A stretch of 64,000 nt of DNA from Apostichopus japonicus. Taxonomy: Eukaryota; Echinodermata; Holothuroidea; Aspidochirotida; Stichopodidae. Within the stretch, counting starts at the first letter, position 1. Each line of letters starts with the position of its first letter. Location: assembly GCF_037975245.1 (NCBI RefSeq), contig NC_092576.1:24577611-24641610 (forward strand). The letters are read 5' to 3'. The notes below the pieces were generated by a model. The model was given only the letters and a program-made list of their open reading frames with translations, searched no databases and was not told the origin of the DNA. Made by a program: the position numbers and the translations under genes. Positions 22,211 to 35,345 of this stretch are shown one piece after another.

Positions 22211-23030
22211 AAGTTAAACACATTGGTCTTGGAAAGATTGACAGAAACGAGAAGCACACGATTCAATGCCCAGATTTTACGGTCCTTTCCACCGTCGGAG
22301 AAGGCGGGATATGAACTACCGCCGCGGACCAAGGAAGTTTTGACTTGTCACTAATCCCTAAATATGCCCACATGCCCACGATCGAAACATTTAACGTGTT
22401 TCCCTAGAAGAGTGTTTCATTATTATATATGTTTACTTTGGAATTCTTGTCGACACTTCATATATTTCGGATGCGGACTTTTAATCAATTTGCTTTGTGA
22501 TATGGATCTAAAGAGTGTTATGTTTTGATACAATTGGATATTTTTTATGTATTTAGATCATTGTACACCTAAAGTTGTTTTAACTTCTATTCTTTTTAGT
22601 TGGAATGTGACTTCCATAAGTCTCAATTGCACTTCTGCACGAGTCGCGTTATTCCTTCAGCGTGTGCACGTGTATGTAAGGTAACTTTCCTCTCCTATTC
22701 CTATCGTATTACGTAACTTTCGTCTTTCACAGTCGAACTAGAACATATTTGTTCAGCCGTCGGTAAAGGTCGACCGTGTGTGGTGTTGTATCTCATAAGT
22801 TAGTTCTGAACTTATATGAACTTAAGTTAATGTCACATGTTATTGTTTGTATATATGCTCCCGTATGCATAAAATTGCACTATTAGCCATACTCTGTTTT
22901 TATACTTAGTTAATTGTATTCATGCATGGAGATGTAATGTACGTAGTAGTAGGCTATGTGTATGATTTTAGATTTGTGTCTAATACGCGATCCTTACTAT
23001 ATATGTTGTTCTCATAACTTGGGCACAAGT

Positions 23031-23590
23031 TAAGGAGTGAGAAGGGGATAGTATGATGCCGGTGCAGGTCATTATGTTACATGTTACGGTGACGTAAATA
23101 TACAAGTCACGTGACGTCCGCTCACCAAGCTCAGCTGAATCAGATCTTGAAACCCCTGTTCTGAATCGTTCGATTCGGTAGTAGCGCTGGCTCCGACTGT
23201 GGTCGACTTTGTATCTGTTTTGTATTCGTCTTTTATACACTTTTGCACGTATCGTTATATGACTCTATACTTCGGTATTGAGACCTTGTTTGTAGGCCTA
23301 ACCATTGTCCAGTACATGTTTTTCTATACTTATTGAGGTCTTCATGCCGATGTATTGTCTGTACCGTGCATGGCTGATTGTAGTATTAGATTACGAAATA
23401 TACTCAGCGCTCGTTCTTTACTCGTTTATCTATGTGTTATATTCTTCGCATAGCAATAGCGAGGTTCAAGGCTCGTCCTTACTAACACACAACCATCCAA
23501 GCCGCATTTGTTTCCATACCACCGGGCGGTCCCCAGGTGGGAGGCTGGGACTTCCCCGGAATCTTAGACTGAGTTAGCGTTATTATTTTT
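23031..23590 (+). mobile_element. Probable Gypsy 3' LTR with polypurine tract
   Basis: A purine tract aaggagtgagaaggggatag (23030-23049) precedes about 540 bp homologous to the minus-strand copy at 3490-4030. The position, downstream of the integrase remnant and directly after a purine tract, is that expected of a 3' LTR. The two copies are clearly diverged, so this is an old family. The right boundary (about 23580-23600) is uncertain. Confidence 0.55.
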
Positions 23591-25727
23591 AACTTTCCAA
23601 TCGTATCGCTGTCTGGTATTTAACGTGTGAAATCATATGAGAGATAAATTTGAAATTGAAAAGATTAACGTAAAAGAAAACTTAGCATGGTTACAGTCTC
23701 AACTAAATTCAACAAATAACAATTTTCAATTAGGAGTACATTTTTTGGGATATCTTCTCTCACCCTTCACAACCTTCCCACCTACACGTACTCCCCTACC
23801 ACCAGGGGGTCGGAAGCTTCCAAAAAGTGGGGGGGGGTGGGGCATAACATCAGAGGGGCACTTTCTCATTCCACAACAACCACTCGTTATGCTGAACCGA
23901 TACACACCGGCCTAATCACTTAAATATATGATGTGTTATAGTATGCTATCAATACTATTACGGTGCACGTGACTCTATCAACCTACATCTATACTTCTGT
24001 CCATCCATAATTTAGAACTTTCCACACACACAAAAAAAAAATCCTCCCGTGTTCATTCCTTGAACAAAAGTCTTTAGCAAACTCGTTTAAATCCTTAGCA
24101 TGTACAGACTAAAAATAAATAATTCAAATAAAATATTAAAATTAACAAAGGCTTATTATGATATCCAAAAGACAGTTCTTCATCAAAGGGGCACATTTTA
24201 TATGCTAGTAGCTAGGGCACATTTGCTATGTTGGAAAAAATGTGGGGAGGGGCACGTGCCCAGGTGTCCCCGGCTCCTGGCCTGCCGAGTACCCAGAGCC
24301 GTCTATACGGCTCTACTCCCACCCACTCTCCCCTTCAATTTTTTCAGCCAACATTGCCTTTCGGAAACTAAGCAACAGAAACGGAAGTAGTTACCCCACA
24401 CAATAACAGCATATAGGTATGAAATAAAGAAAAAAGTTACAGAGATCGATGTTTCTATGGTTTTGTAACTAGGCGGTTTTGTTACAGAAAGTGGATACGT
24501 TACCAATACATAAACCTTGGTGACTAAAGTTTTCACAGTGCTAAGACACAATAGCGAGTCACATGGTAAGTCAGCTGATAATAATACAGTTGAACTCTTT
24601 GCAAAGTTTGGACACCACCGACCGAACAATAACAAACCTCTGACTTTTTATTAGATGTTTCCTGTCGCTTTACAATGGTGATACGGAGTGGGCGGACAGT
24701 ACCATCTTGGTTTCCGTCCTTTCAACTTTCCTCCTTTGTATTAATTCAGTACGGATTTAGGTGCTAGAAAGGTCCTTATCATGTAAGTTTGATAAGCTAA
24801 CGCTAAGTTATACTTGTAGCCTAGTTTAATAGACTTTTGTAATTACATTAGGCCTATTTCAAAACTACAGTAGTACTAGTACTGTAGTACTACAGTAGTA
24901 GTAGTAAGGTCATCTAATTTGTTTAGCATGGTTAAGGTTAGGCTGTTGGCAGTCGCTAGTGTATTGAAACGTTGCACCATTGATACTTCGTGGTATCAAA
25001 GGTGTATACCAAACTTACTCCAGAATAATTGAATTGTGTTCTGTTAGGCAACATAAAACATACAAAATTTGTAAAGATGGGGATTGTAGGTCCGTACACA
25101 TGTGTGCTTGGTATATAATACTTGGTCCTCAATTACAAATAGCCAGTACATGCAGGCCTAGGCTAGGGTTGCTTTTAGAACATAGTAAAATGAGTACTGC
25201 CAAGGACTAGGAAGTGTGCATAGGCCTACAGACAGTGAGTTGATGTGATAGTAACTATAAGTATAAGGTAATGGATCTCTGATTCCCATGCATGCAGGCC
25301 AGTTTTGTTAAACAAGTGTTTGATACCCCTGTAGGTTCAATGCACTTGTTGCACAAGACCTATTATTAATTATTTTACCTAGCTGTAATGGTTTATGTGG
25401 TAAAGTAACGCACTTTCAGACAGTATTTGCACTGTACAGTTAGTACACAGTATGTGTCACCCTGTGTTTTTTGAACAAAACTGCAACTTCACCAGCTGTA
25501 AATAATGTTACCTTGTGCACTCGCTTACCTGGTAAGTAGAGATGATTGTAACTGGTTTGAAATGCTGTAAGTCATACATTTCAAAGTCCATGGATTCAAG
25601 TAACTTCTTTTTGACTCTTGCAATACTTGTCACATGTTACTGCTTGAGAAAGCAGAAATTATTAATAGTCCGTAGGAATTGGTAATATCAGTCTTAGCAT
25701 GTGATTCAATTTGCAAGATCAGGCTCC
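23591..25727. other. Intergenic, nothing recognised
   Basis: AT-rich, with a G-run at about 23829-23836 and an imperfect palindrome of tactacagta words at 24870-24905. No supported gene. Confidence 0.5.
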
Positions 25728-25731
25728 TTAA

Positions 25732-26083
25732 AGGGTGTGAAGACTTGCGCAAAAAGAAACGTCTAATGCTGTTAATCTGACCTAGATTCGAATGAGGTGT
25801 AACAGAAGTGTTAGACACCACCATCGATCCCAGAAAATACACACACAGCTTGCTACCGTCGGTAATTAGACACTAGTGCACAGTCAATACATGCAGCTAC
25901 GGTCAATTCCCACAACACAATGTACAAAGCAGCGATGGACATCTCAGGTCCAGGTAAAGATAAGAGGGTATCACGTTTCATTACTGTCTGTTTTTTGTAG
26001 CGACAAGAAACATCACTTGCAAGCAACAGAAAGTTAACTTTTTCAGAGCGCGGCGCGCGGTTTGGGGCGAGTCTTCAATGCCT
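25732..26083 (+). mobile_element. TTAA MITE, copy 2
   Basis: Preceded by TTAA (25728-25731), it starts agggtgtgaagacttgcgc and ends ggggcgagtcttcaatgcc. It shares its whole length with the copies at 20329 and 47780. The right-hand TTAA is degraded. Confidence 0.87.
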
Positions 26084-27519
26084 GAGAGACTGAAACTAAC
26101 AGTGTAATTAAGTAATAAGTAAGTGCATACAGTAACATAGTGGAACAGTAACATAGTATTAGGAGGGGTGACCGGGGGGGGGGGGGTAAATGGATGGGTA
26201 CACGGAGAGCGGCATGATGGCCAAACTCTGGTCAGGACAACATTAACACAAATGAATCGAGACAAAATGAGTTTTGGAGCCAGTACTTTCAACCTCAAAT
26301 TAAATGTTTGTATTAAAAGGACCAAAAGATACGTTTTAAGCAAAACAAACTTTACAACAGCGGGCCTCCAAAACCCGGAAAATCCACCCAAACCCCTCCC
26401 TGAAATCCCAAACCCAATAGCCCCCTACCCAACCAACAGAAGGAACCATGACAGAACCGCCCGGGATACCTCAACTATACCACTGGTACAAAAGTAGCCC
26501 AGAACCCCAGCAATAAACATTTAACTTAGTACAGAAAAGTGTATATGCAAAACATACATTGACCATTGTGGTCATCCTACTTAGGATATTTTGTGTCAAA
26601 ATATTCAGGTTTCAAAGAGCATCCTAACAAAGTCCGAGTGGTCTGGATTAGACCAGTTAATCATAATTTGACCCTTGTCCATTCAGGAAGGATTCTAACC
26701 TTGCTAGGGCAATCATATCTCCCTCCCCACCCCCCCCCCCCCCCATATCATATCTGAGATATCCAGTTTACTTGCCCTCATCTCTTCCTCATCAACACAT
26801 ATGAGGCTGAGTGTACAGTAGTACTCTTGTAATATAACTAGCTAATTGACAAATTGTAAATAAGCATTGTGATCTTTTGCCCAAAACAATGCTCTTTCGT
26901 TTGACGTTGATCTACCCCCTCCGCCACCCCTCTGCCACCCCCTCTGACACCCCCTCCACCACCCGCTCTGCCACCCCTTCCGCCACCCCTCTCCCACCCC
27001 CTTGGCACCTTGTTCTCCCCCATACTTTATCAAATGTGGAAACCTTGGCTGTAACGTCTACCTCACAATTCATTAGAACGTGGATCAATTAACACAACAC
27101 TTTTAGTTACACTACACAGTTTTATCTTCCTTGCAGAATAGGTGTGAAGTAAGATACCTCTAGTTAATTGGCTGTTAGTTGCTGGAGATGTTCTTTATTT
27201 AAGGACTCAGATTGTCACACATGTTTACATATTTTCTGTAGAATAAAACCCCCTCTTACAAGTGTTGAGTCACAAGATCTCAAAGAGAGGTCAAAGGTTA
27301 TACTCTTCTATCCTGGGAAGATCATTTCACTCTAAAGACTGGGTTACTATTGGGAAAGGGGGGAGGGGGGGGTGATGTTTTCAAAACAAATTATCTTTGA
27401 TACAAGAATAATTGACATCCATAAATTTGAGTTAATTAAGTGGCAAACTTAATTTGTTAACTGAAATTGATATTCCTCGTGCTGTAGGTGCCTTGGTACT
27501 GTATTGGCATAATGGCATA
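26084..27519. other. Intergenic with simple repeats
   Basis: G-run at about 26174-26187, C-run at about 26730-26744, and a minisatellite of ccacccc(t/c)ctc-type units at 26911-27005. The open frames here come from the repeats. No gene recognised. Confidence 0.55.
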
Positions 27520-27690
27520 CATATATAGATCTACATACATACATAGATCTACATACATACATACATCTACATACATCTACATACATCTACATACATACAT
27601 ACATCTACATACACACATACATACATACATACATACATAGATCTACATACACCCATAAATACACACACACACATACATGTGTTAATGTGG
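27520..27690. repeat. Compound microsatellite, CATA / CATAGATCTA
   Basis: Long run of catacatacata interrupted by tagatctacat and catctacat units. Confidence 0.95.
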
Positions 27691-28211
27691 CTGTCTAAAG
27701 TTCAGTACAAACTGTTTTGTTTTCGTTAAATGTGCCAATGATAACAATTGATTCATCTACATATCTCTTTGTAAGTGTGAACTGAGGTACAGCTTTACCG
27801 TGTACCAATGATACACCTAAAAACATAACATTCACACTGAAGGATTTATTTGTACGTAAGTGCCCTGGAATAGCTTCCAACTTCTTGCAGGGATTCTTGC
27901 TACCTAGTATAAAGTTTCTCAGATTTTATCACATCCTCGAAGGAATTTAGACAATGCGTGCAGGAATCTATCTGACTCATTTATTGTGCAGCTAGGGTTC
28001 CTCGTGTGATGATAAATCTGACATACGGTAGAGTTATAGGGAGTAATGCTTGATCGAGTACATATGGTAGATGTGTGTGAATAGTAGAACATGTATGTAC
28101 AGGTGGTGAGATGTGAACAACTGAACAAGTCTTTATTGAACAGTTTTTCATTGATTTGTTTTCCCATTTGATTTTCCTTTTTTTAAAGCTTTGAAACATA
28201 AAACAGAGATA

Positions 28212-28305
28212 TGGAGGTGGGCAGGGGGAGGGTTGTGGGCAGGGGGAGGCAGGTGTGCAGGGGGAGGGAGGTGGGCAGGGGGAGGGGGGTGGGCAGGGGG
28301 AGAGG
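28212..28305. repeat. G-rich minisatellite (GGTGGGCAGGGGGAGG)n
   Basis: About five copies of a 16-19 bp unit. Its runs of four or more G at regular spacing make G-quadruplex formation plausible. Confidence 0.9.
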
Positions 28306-29066
28306 TACAGTAGGAGGGTTGATACTGTTTCTCAGGAGAAGTTTCTTTATAAGATTGTCAGCATGTGGCACAGTACCTTAATGTCTACTCACCTGTGGTC
28401 ACATAGATTACATCTGTTTTAACAAAATCATTCGCACACCATCTGGGATTTCAACCACTTCTTCTTGTGTTTCTAAGTGCTATGGCTCCTGCAGTAGACC
28501 ATGTACCCATTACATGTGTCACTTACTCACCTGCAAGCCCCCCTCTCGCTCCTCTCCCCCCATCTCCTCACTTATATGTCTGTTTATATCTGTAGTTGTA
28601 CCCTGATTTAAGTATTAAGATGCAAAATGAAGGTTTGCAAGCTTTGATGGAGCACAAATCGATCATGTCAGTTTTGTACCTATTATTCTGCTGATACAGA
28701 AAGTTTAACAAGTTGAAACACTTCACTTAAAAGAGTGATTTCCAACTAAACTATATTAATTTATTATATTTTTATTGATTTATTTCAAACTTTTAGAATA
28801 ATAACTTGTCCATGCCTATAAATACAAGATGACATAAACTCACAAGGTATCTAACCCCCCCACCTCCATCCCAATCTTCCCCTCAAATAGGTATCTACAG
28901 TAACCCCCTCCCCCCCTCCCTCAAATCACTCACAATCTTTTCCCCTCATATTTCAGACATGCATGACTTGACCATATACACCATGGATAAATACTGAATT
29001 AGGATCATGTATGTACAGTCATCTAAATCCTACCTTAGACTGTTATGTATATAGAATTTATTCGTC
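28306..29066. other. Intergenic, nothing recognised
   Basis: AT-rich sequence with C-rich tracts at about 28850-28925. No supported feature. Confidence 0.5.
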
Positions 29067-29072
29067 CATTTG

Positions 29073-29582
29073 CAGGGATGTGCCCACGCTGGGCGGCACT
29101 GGGCGGCCCCGCCCAGCACTAAAAATTACCGCCCAGCACTGTCTTAAAAATCGTGAATCCCGCCCAGTACTTTTTTCATCTAAAATCCTGCCATTCCTAA
29201 CAATATATTCAACATAAATTGGGCCTAGCCTATATGCCAAAATCATACAAGTTATAATGCATCAGTTACGCATGCGAGAAACATTACTTACGGCTCTCAA
29301 TCGGTCCCTTGTACAGTAACATCTCTTTGAAACAAACTAATAACTTTTACCAGGTACGTAATATATTTCACTAAAAAAAAAATTAAAAAATGCAAATTGT
29401 TAGCAAAACTAGTGTACATGTGCTTAAAAAGCTACACAAGTGCCAGCATTTGGCATCTGAGCACCTTCAAAAATCGAAAAATTTCTCAAAGGGGAGGTGG
29501 ACATCCCCTCCCCTTAGACCCCTCCCTCAGGCTGCGATCAGTATACCCAGCACTCAGGAATCCTGGGCACATACAGTACCTG
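29073..29582. mobile_element. TIR element (hAT-like?), 510 bp
   Basis: Left end CAGGGATGTGCCCACGCTGG and inverted right end CAGGTACTGTATGTGCCCAGG share caggR...atgtgccca. Both are flanked by catttg (29067-29072 and 29583-29588). The left subterminal part is rich in repeated cgcccagca motifs. The element is noncoding. Superfamily is uncertain because only 6 bp of duplication are visible. Confidence 0.55.
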
Positions 29583-29628
29583 CATTTGTGAAGCATTTTA
29601 CAGATTTTGTTTCATTTGTAACTCAAAC

Positions 29629-30272
29629 TCTGTTCACTTTGCTCTCATTGGATGATCATTCGCCAGGTTCTTTACAAATTTTATGAACAGCATGCCGATC
29701 GTCAGTTGGTGATATATTCCTATCCCAGTGAGTTCTGTCTTTTGCCTATATTTATATCACTAATTAGCTAAATTTATATACAAGGACCGAGGACATCCAT
29801 TGAAGTAAATATCAGTATGGAATAATTTAATTGTCGTCTTCATTGCCTGCAGGAGTGACCTTGGTTTCCACGATTACCCTTTTAATTTTTCCTAAATTGA
29901 ATTCATCTAAATATCACCGTCGATCCATTTAGTCGATCATGAACTGTATTTTTTTTCACTTTGCTCTCATTGGATGATCATTCGCCAGGTTCTTTACAAA
30001 TTTTATGAACAGCATGCCGATCGTCAGTTGGTGATATATTCCTATCCCAGTGAGTTCTGTCTTTTGCATATATTTATATCACTAATTAGCTAAATTTATA
30101 TACAAGGACCGAGGACATCCATTGAAGTAAATGTCAGTACGGAATAATTTAATTGTCGTCTTCATTGCCTGCAGGAGTGACCTTGGTTTCCACGATCACC
30201 CTTTTAATTTTTCCTAAATTGAATTCATCTAAATATCACAGCCGATCCATTTAGTCGATCATGAACTGTATT
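29629..30272. repeat. Tandem duplication, 322 bp x 2
   Basis: Two adjacent copies offset by 322 bp (cactttgctctcattggatg at 29635 and 29957; cgatcatgaactgtatt ending at 29950 and 30272). They differ at roughly half a dozen positions. No coding content was recognised. Confidence 0.95.
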
Positions 30273-32254
30273 AAATTGTTGAGCATTGCTTGCATTCCAG
30301 ACAAAATTTATCTTGTGGCTACTGTATCTGGAAATCTAAGACCTTGGGTTTTGTTGTTTAAATCAAAGGATACAATTTTTTTTTGGAGGACTTATTTTAT
30401 GAAATCATTTTCTGGGTGTTTTTATGTAATGTTGGCATGTTTAAAGCAGTAATTATCTAAACTGGCTTTTATGTGTTTTTTCATGTTAGTATTTTAGAAT
30501 TAGTAAACTTGTAAATTGGGGGAGGGTTGGGGGGGGGATTGGGGCTAGTTATTTTAGAGTCTGGTTAATTGAGAACAATTTGCATTTGAAGATTTATATT
30601 AATCCCTCTTGTTCTACAAATGCCTGTCAGATATAAATATTTTAAACTTTTTGGTGAAGTTGAAATTGTTTTTGTAAAAAACATATTACTAGTTGCACCA
30701 TTTCTATTGACGTTAAGTTGCTTAGTTTTACTTGAAACTTGGAAAGACATCTCTTTACAGACAAAATTGTAGACAGGGCTGATAAGACAGTGTCCGCTGT
30801 TAGCTTTGGGTGTGCCCAGAGAGCCCCATTCTCCTTTCATGTGGGGTGTGGAGGGGGGGAAGGGGGCTAAAGGAGTACCAATATCAGTGAGAAATCTCAA
30901 GTGAATATCCTTACTGATTGTATTCTAAATGCATTGAAACTTTTCTATCCTTATCACGCTAGATGATTGCTTTAAGGTTTTCAAGTAATCACGAAGCCTA
31001 TACATTAATAAACAGCCTTCAGGTATTTTACAGACCGTCATAAATGCAATTTCAATTTGGAAACTTTCCCTTGCTCCCTTCTCCAGTAATAGACTGCTTC
31101 AGGCTTGACAAATCATAAAGATGAAATGATTGAGATAATCACAAAGTATATATCCCCAGAAGTGCAGATGCATGATTTAGACATCTTGATTTACGAAGTG
31201 AGAGAGTGTCGGTTATCTATCGACCAAATCATCCAGGTATTTGTCACTTAATCGTCTGTGAAAGGGCTGCAGACATGGTACTCAATAAAGTTAGGCTAAT
31301 TAGCCTAACTTTATATAGTAAGCTGTAGCTAGCCTTGTCCATGTTATTGTTACTACTGTAGCTAACTGTCTGTCATATCGGTTACCGTGGTAGGTAATTA
31401 GCAATCACAGTCCACTGGCTCATTCTCTGAATTCATCACAGCTTCATGCAGCCTGTGAGTTGCTGATTTCGTCGTCAGAGGTCAATACCATTCAATTCTC
31501 TCCAACTGGTTTTCACTGTTTCTTCCACTCCTCTAATAAAACCCATGATTTTATATCATTAATCTCATTACAGTATACTTGCTCGTTATTAAGTCAACTT
31601 TGTACATTGCGATGTTTTGTTAGGGAGAGAAAAAGTGACGTTATCTCGTGACATTCCTTTGTCTGAGCGTTTAACGGGAGGATAAGCTTTAAACCAATGA
31701 AACTATGAAACTAGGTTTTTGAGTCGACAATCATCGTTGTCGTAGGTAAGAAAATGCCTCTTTTTAAGTTTTGTGTATACATCTTGTAGATATTTATAGT
31801 AAATATCAAGAATGGAGTTAATCGTAGACCTGTTTATGATATATTATTTATTTAGTTCCCGACACCAAGACCGTGTATTGTACACACACATTAAAATTTC
31901 AGTACATCTATCGATTGCTTTAAGCTGCCATGTAACATGGCAAGTTTTAAGCTGCCATGTAAAATGGCATGTTTTAAATTTTCAAATATAAATTCTAGCT
32001 CATCAGGGAAATACTTGTGGCCAGCTCTATAGGTACAAATACTGTATATATGAAAAACCATAATTTTTTAGTCATTTTAAAAGAAAAAAGAACATTGATA
32101 GAAAAGTTCTGGTCATGTGACAAACTTAAGGAAGACGTTTTAGTCTTGAATCGGTTTTAGTCCAAGAAAAATAACAAGTTTGAGTGCAAGTCATTTGTCT
32201 ATATGCTATTCTGGTTTTGCAAGATATCCAGTATTTAAATATGCTCAATCTCTG
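30273..32254. other. Intergenic with a perfect palindrome
   Basis: No gene was recognised. It holds the 30-bp palindrome at 31285-31314 and two close gccatgtaa-aatggc hairpins at about 31925-31970. Confidence 0.5.
31285..31314. repeat. Perfect 30-bp palindrome
   Basis: The arm ataaagttaggctaa is followed without spacer by its exact reverse complement. Confidence 0.97.
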
Positions 32255-33713
32255 GAAAGAATAGTCCAGGTCAAAATATGTTGATGTGTTAAAGAGGATC
32301 ATAGTCTAAGCATTCTGGTGAAATTTGCAATCAATTCCTATGTACCGTTCTTGAGATATTAACAGTTGAAGTTGCCACCTTTCGTACCAAAAGTGAACTT
32401 GGAGCAAACAAGTGTGACGTCATTGTTGCACATTCATAAATAATGTGTAAATATTTCATTAAAATTTCCGTCTAATTTTATACTCAACAATTGGATGCAT
32501 CCATAACGTGAATGTTGTACCATACTGGTTCTCCTTTTAAACAAACAAGCGACCCGGCCCTATCCAGTCCAAGGTTAAACCAATAGACTGAAAAATAAAG
32601 AAAAAACAAAACATTATTTGTCAGTGTGAAACTATGACATCACACCTGTTTGCTTCAAGTTCACTTGTGGTAGAATATCGGAGATAACTTCAACTGTTAT
32701 ATACTGTAGACCTGAAATATTGACCTGGACCACTGGCGGATCCAAGGGGGGGCCAAGGGGGGCCATGGCCCCCCCCAAAGGTGAGCCAAAAAGTGTTTCC
32801 GAACATCCGCTAAATCATATGATTGGAAATTAAATAAATCAAGAGGAATAGCTGTGGTAGACTAGTCTTAACCTTTTCGTTTTCTGGTTTAAAATTAAAT
32901 GCAGAGCTCCCAACTGACCCGCAATTCGCGGGAATTAGACCTGCATTCTAACACCCAAACCCGCTGACCAGCACAAGCGTCCGAAAAAACCGCATTGTAA
33001 TTGCCAAGTATACATAAAAAAATTTGCATCAAACTTTGACTTAGCAACCATCATTTCTTTAGCATTAAGCATAATAGAGTATAAAACCTCCTTTACAGCA
33101 TCATTTGAACCTCAAATTAGCCTATATATATATTTTTTTTTTCATGCCACGGGAAAGAATGAATTATCACCTACTATTCAATTTATTGATGTTACACACA
33201 AAAAAATGCATATTTCTTAGAAAATTTTGGGTGACAAAAGCCTTTCTAAGTGCCACCATTTTACATGTAGGCATCACCAGGATTCCCAAAAAATTCAAAA
33301 TTCCCCTTATACCCCTCCCCCAGGACGGCGATTCGTGGCATGGACCAGCATTTGCCTTCTCAAGAGTTGGGAGCTATGTAAATGTATGAGCATGAGGATT
33401 TACAGTTTAACACCATTTTGCAGTTACAGGCTGGTTGTAAGAAATTTATAACCTATGAGAAATACAATTTCTTGAGAAAGATGATCCCAACTTTGTTTTA
33501 TAAATATTTTAGAAAATTACACCTGGAAAGCATTCTTTTTAGAAGTAAAGTAACATCACCATAGTACACTTTTGTCGCACCAAATTGCATCTGTGGGCAT
33601 TCAGCAATAGAAAATTTTCCAATTTTACACCCCTCCCCCATATCACTCTAATGCCACTTTGGCCCCTCCCAAACAAAGGCCCTGGATCCCCCAGTGACCT
33701 GGACTATTCTTTC
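32255..33713. mobile_element. Foldback/TIR element interrupted by a hAT-like element
   Basis: The left arm begins gaaagaatagtccaggtca (32255) and the right arm, once the nested element is removed, ends tgacctggactattctttc (about 33713). Inner blocks also pair: aacagttgaagtt and aagtgaacttgg..gcaaacaagtgtgacgtca on the left against aagttcacttg and gatgacatcacacctgtttgc-type sequence on the right (about 32630-32700). The long imperfect arms with noncoding filler are typical of a foldback MITE. Confidence 0.65.
32731..33696. mobile_element. hAT-like nonautonomous element with perfect 8-bp TSD
   Basis: Starts CACTGGCGGATCCAAGG and ends CCTGGATCCCCCAGTG. It is flanked by acctggac at 32723-32730 and 33697-33704. 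G-rich and C-rich runs adjoin the ends. It has no transposase frame. It lies within the right arm of the foldback element. Confidence 0.85.
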
Positions 33714-33934
33714 AAGGCTACATTGATGATGAAGTTGGCTCCTCTGTTAATGTCAGTCCATTGTTTTACAAAATTCTAATGCCGCTGTGACAAAACATGT
33801 TCTTTTCCGTTCTTGATTTGCACGACAACAAAACGTGGTTGCCTTGAACACTGTTTGTCATTGAGATTCAAAATGCTTTCATCTTTCCAAACTTTGTTGT
33901 GTGACATTGTAATTTGCATCTGATGTGTGTTAAT

Positions 33935-34311
33935 CATAGGCGTAGGAGGCGGGGGGCTGGGGGGGCTGCAGCCCCCCCAACCAAAACTTTTTGTGAAAAT
34001 TCGGGCAATATGCTGAGAATTTTTCGGGCACCTACTGAAAGAAAAATAATTTGCGAATTGATTTTCAATGGGTAAATTGATATTATTATGATCATTATTA
34101 TTGTAAGGACTTCCCAAATAATTATAACCAATATGGGAGGGTAATAACACGGAAAATGATTGTATGCTATTGGTTTAATAACTGATGCATGCCTATATGA
34201 TATGCACATTAACATGTTGAACGCGCGCAGAGCGCGCGAACAATTTTGGTTATATTTTTCGGGCAAGTCATTACAGCCCCCCCCAAATCAAGTTGGGCTC
34301 CTACGCCTATG
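33935..34311. mobile_element. hAT-like MITE, CATAGGCGTAGGAG family
   Basis: TIRs CATAGGCGTAGGAG and CTCCTACGCCTATG, with flanks gtgttaat (33927-33934) and gtgttagt (34312-34319), 7 of 8 identical. Contains a cgcgcgcagagcgcgcg palindrome (about 34222-34238) and G/C runs by each end. Confidence 0.83.
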
Positions 34312-34319
34312 GTGTTAGT

Positions 34320-35340
34320 AGACAGTTTCTGTATCATTTACACTTGAGAATGAGAGTTGAACCCAATTGATAGACTAGAGGAGGATCAGACCCTTGACCT
34401 CTGCTGTAAACCTGGCTCAAGGTTGACCCCGGGTCAGCCGCCGTGACATTTTGTGTGACATTTTGCGTCGGTGTTTGTCTGGCAGCTGCATGATGTGATG
34501 CAATAGGAAAAGGCATATTAGGGTAGCATATGCCCATTAAAAGCCCCATTGACTTACACACTAAATCACAAAAGTAATGTGGTCTCTAAGTCAAGGTAGA
34601 AGTTCTCACTAGCTAAATGCTACCCATCACCGGATAGCTGACAAGTTGGCCTTTAATTGCACCATCAATTTTTTGTACCATGACTTCTTGCTAGTTTCTT
34701 CTTGCTATAGATTTCTTGCTACCCGAGCCAGAAGTTTTCGTCACTTGTAAACAAACCTCTTCACTCAGTAGTATACAATTTTCCTACGCTGCTCCAGGGA
34801 GGCCTTAAAGGGGTCTAAAATTGCCTCAATTGACCCAATTTTCTCACCACATGTAAGTTTCCATTCGTGCTCTTCAACATGCAAGCCACAACAAAGTAGA
34901 TCATGATTGATAACACTTCAAAAAAGATGTTCTCCTGCGGCTTTTTGGCACTTTTCCTGAAGGAGAACAATCAAGCGGATGGATATAGACTCTAATAGGA
35001 GTATGCCACCTTAGTACAGCCGATGTTCTCCTGCACATTGCACTGTTCATGGTTTCACGCTTTGAATAAACAACCTCAACATCCTGTTGGTGACCTGTTC
35101 TGATGGTGCATGGGTCAGATACCGAGTACTGAATAGGGTAATCCATTAACCTTCCTTTTTATGCCACAAAACGAGCATCCGGTCTGATCCTAAATGTCAA
35201 AGTGTCCTAAGTATAGTCTAGGCGCTTTTAATTGAAGAGCCTCAGATGTTTTCAGTGTCATTATTCAATGTAGTATAGAAATTTAACTTTGTACAGTAAC
35301 AAGATCAGGAATTTGTTTTTGTTTTTATGATCAGTGTAAA
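34320..35340. other. Intergenic, nothing recognised
   Basis: AT-rich, no supported gene or repeat. It ends at the target site of the BEL element. Confidence 0.5.
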
Positions 35341-35345
35341 CCATG

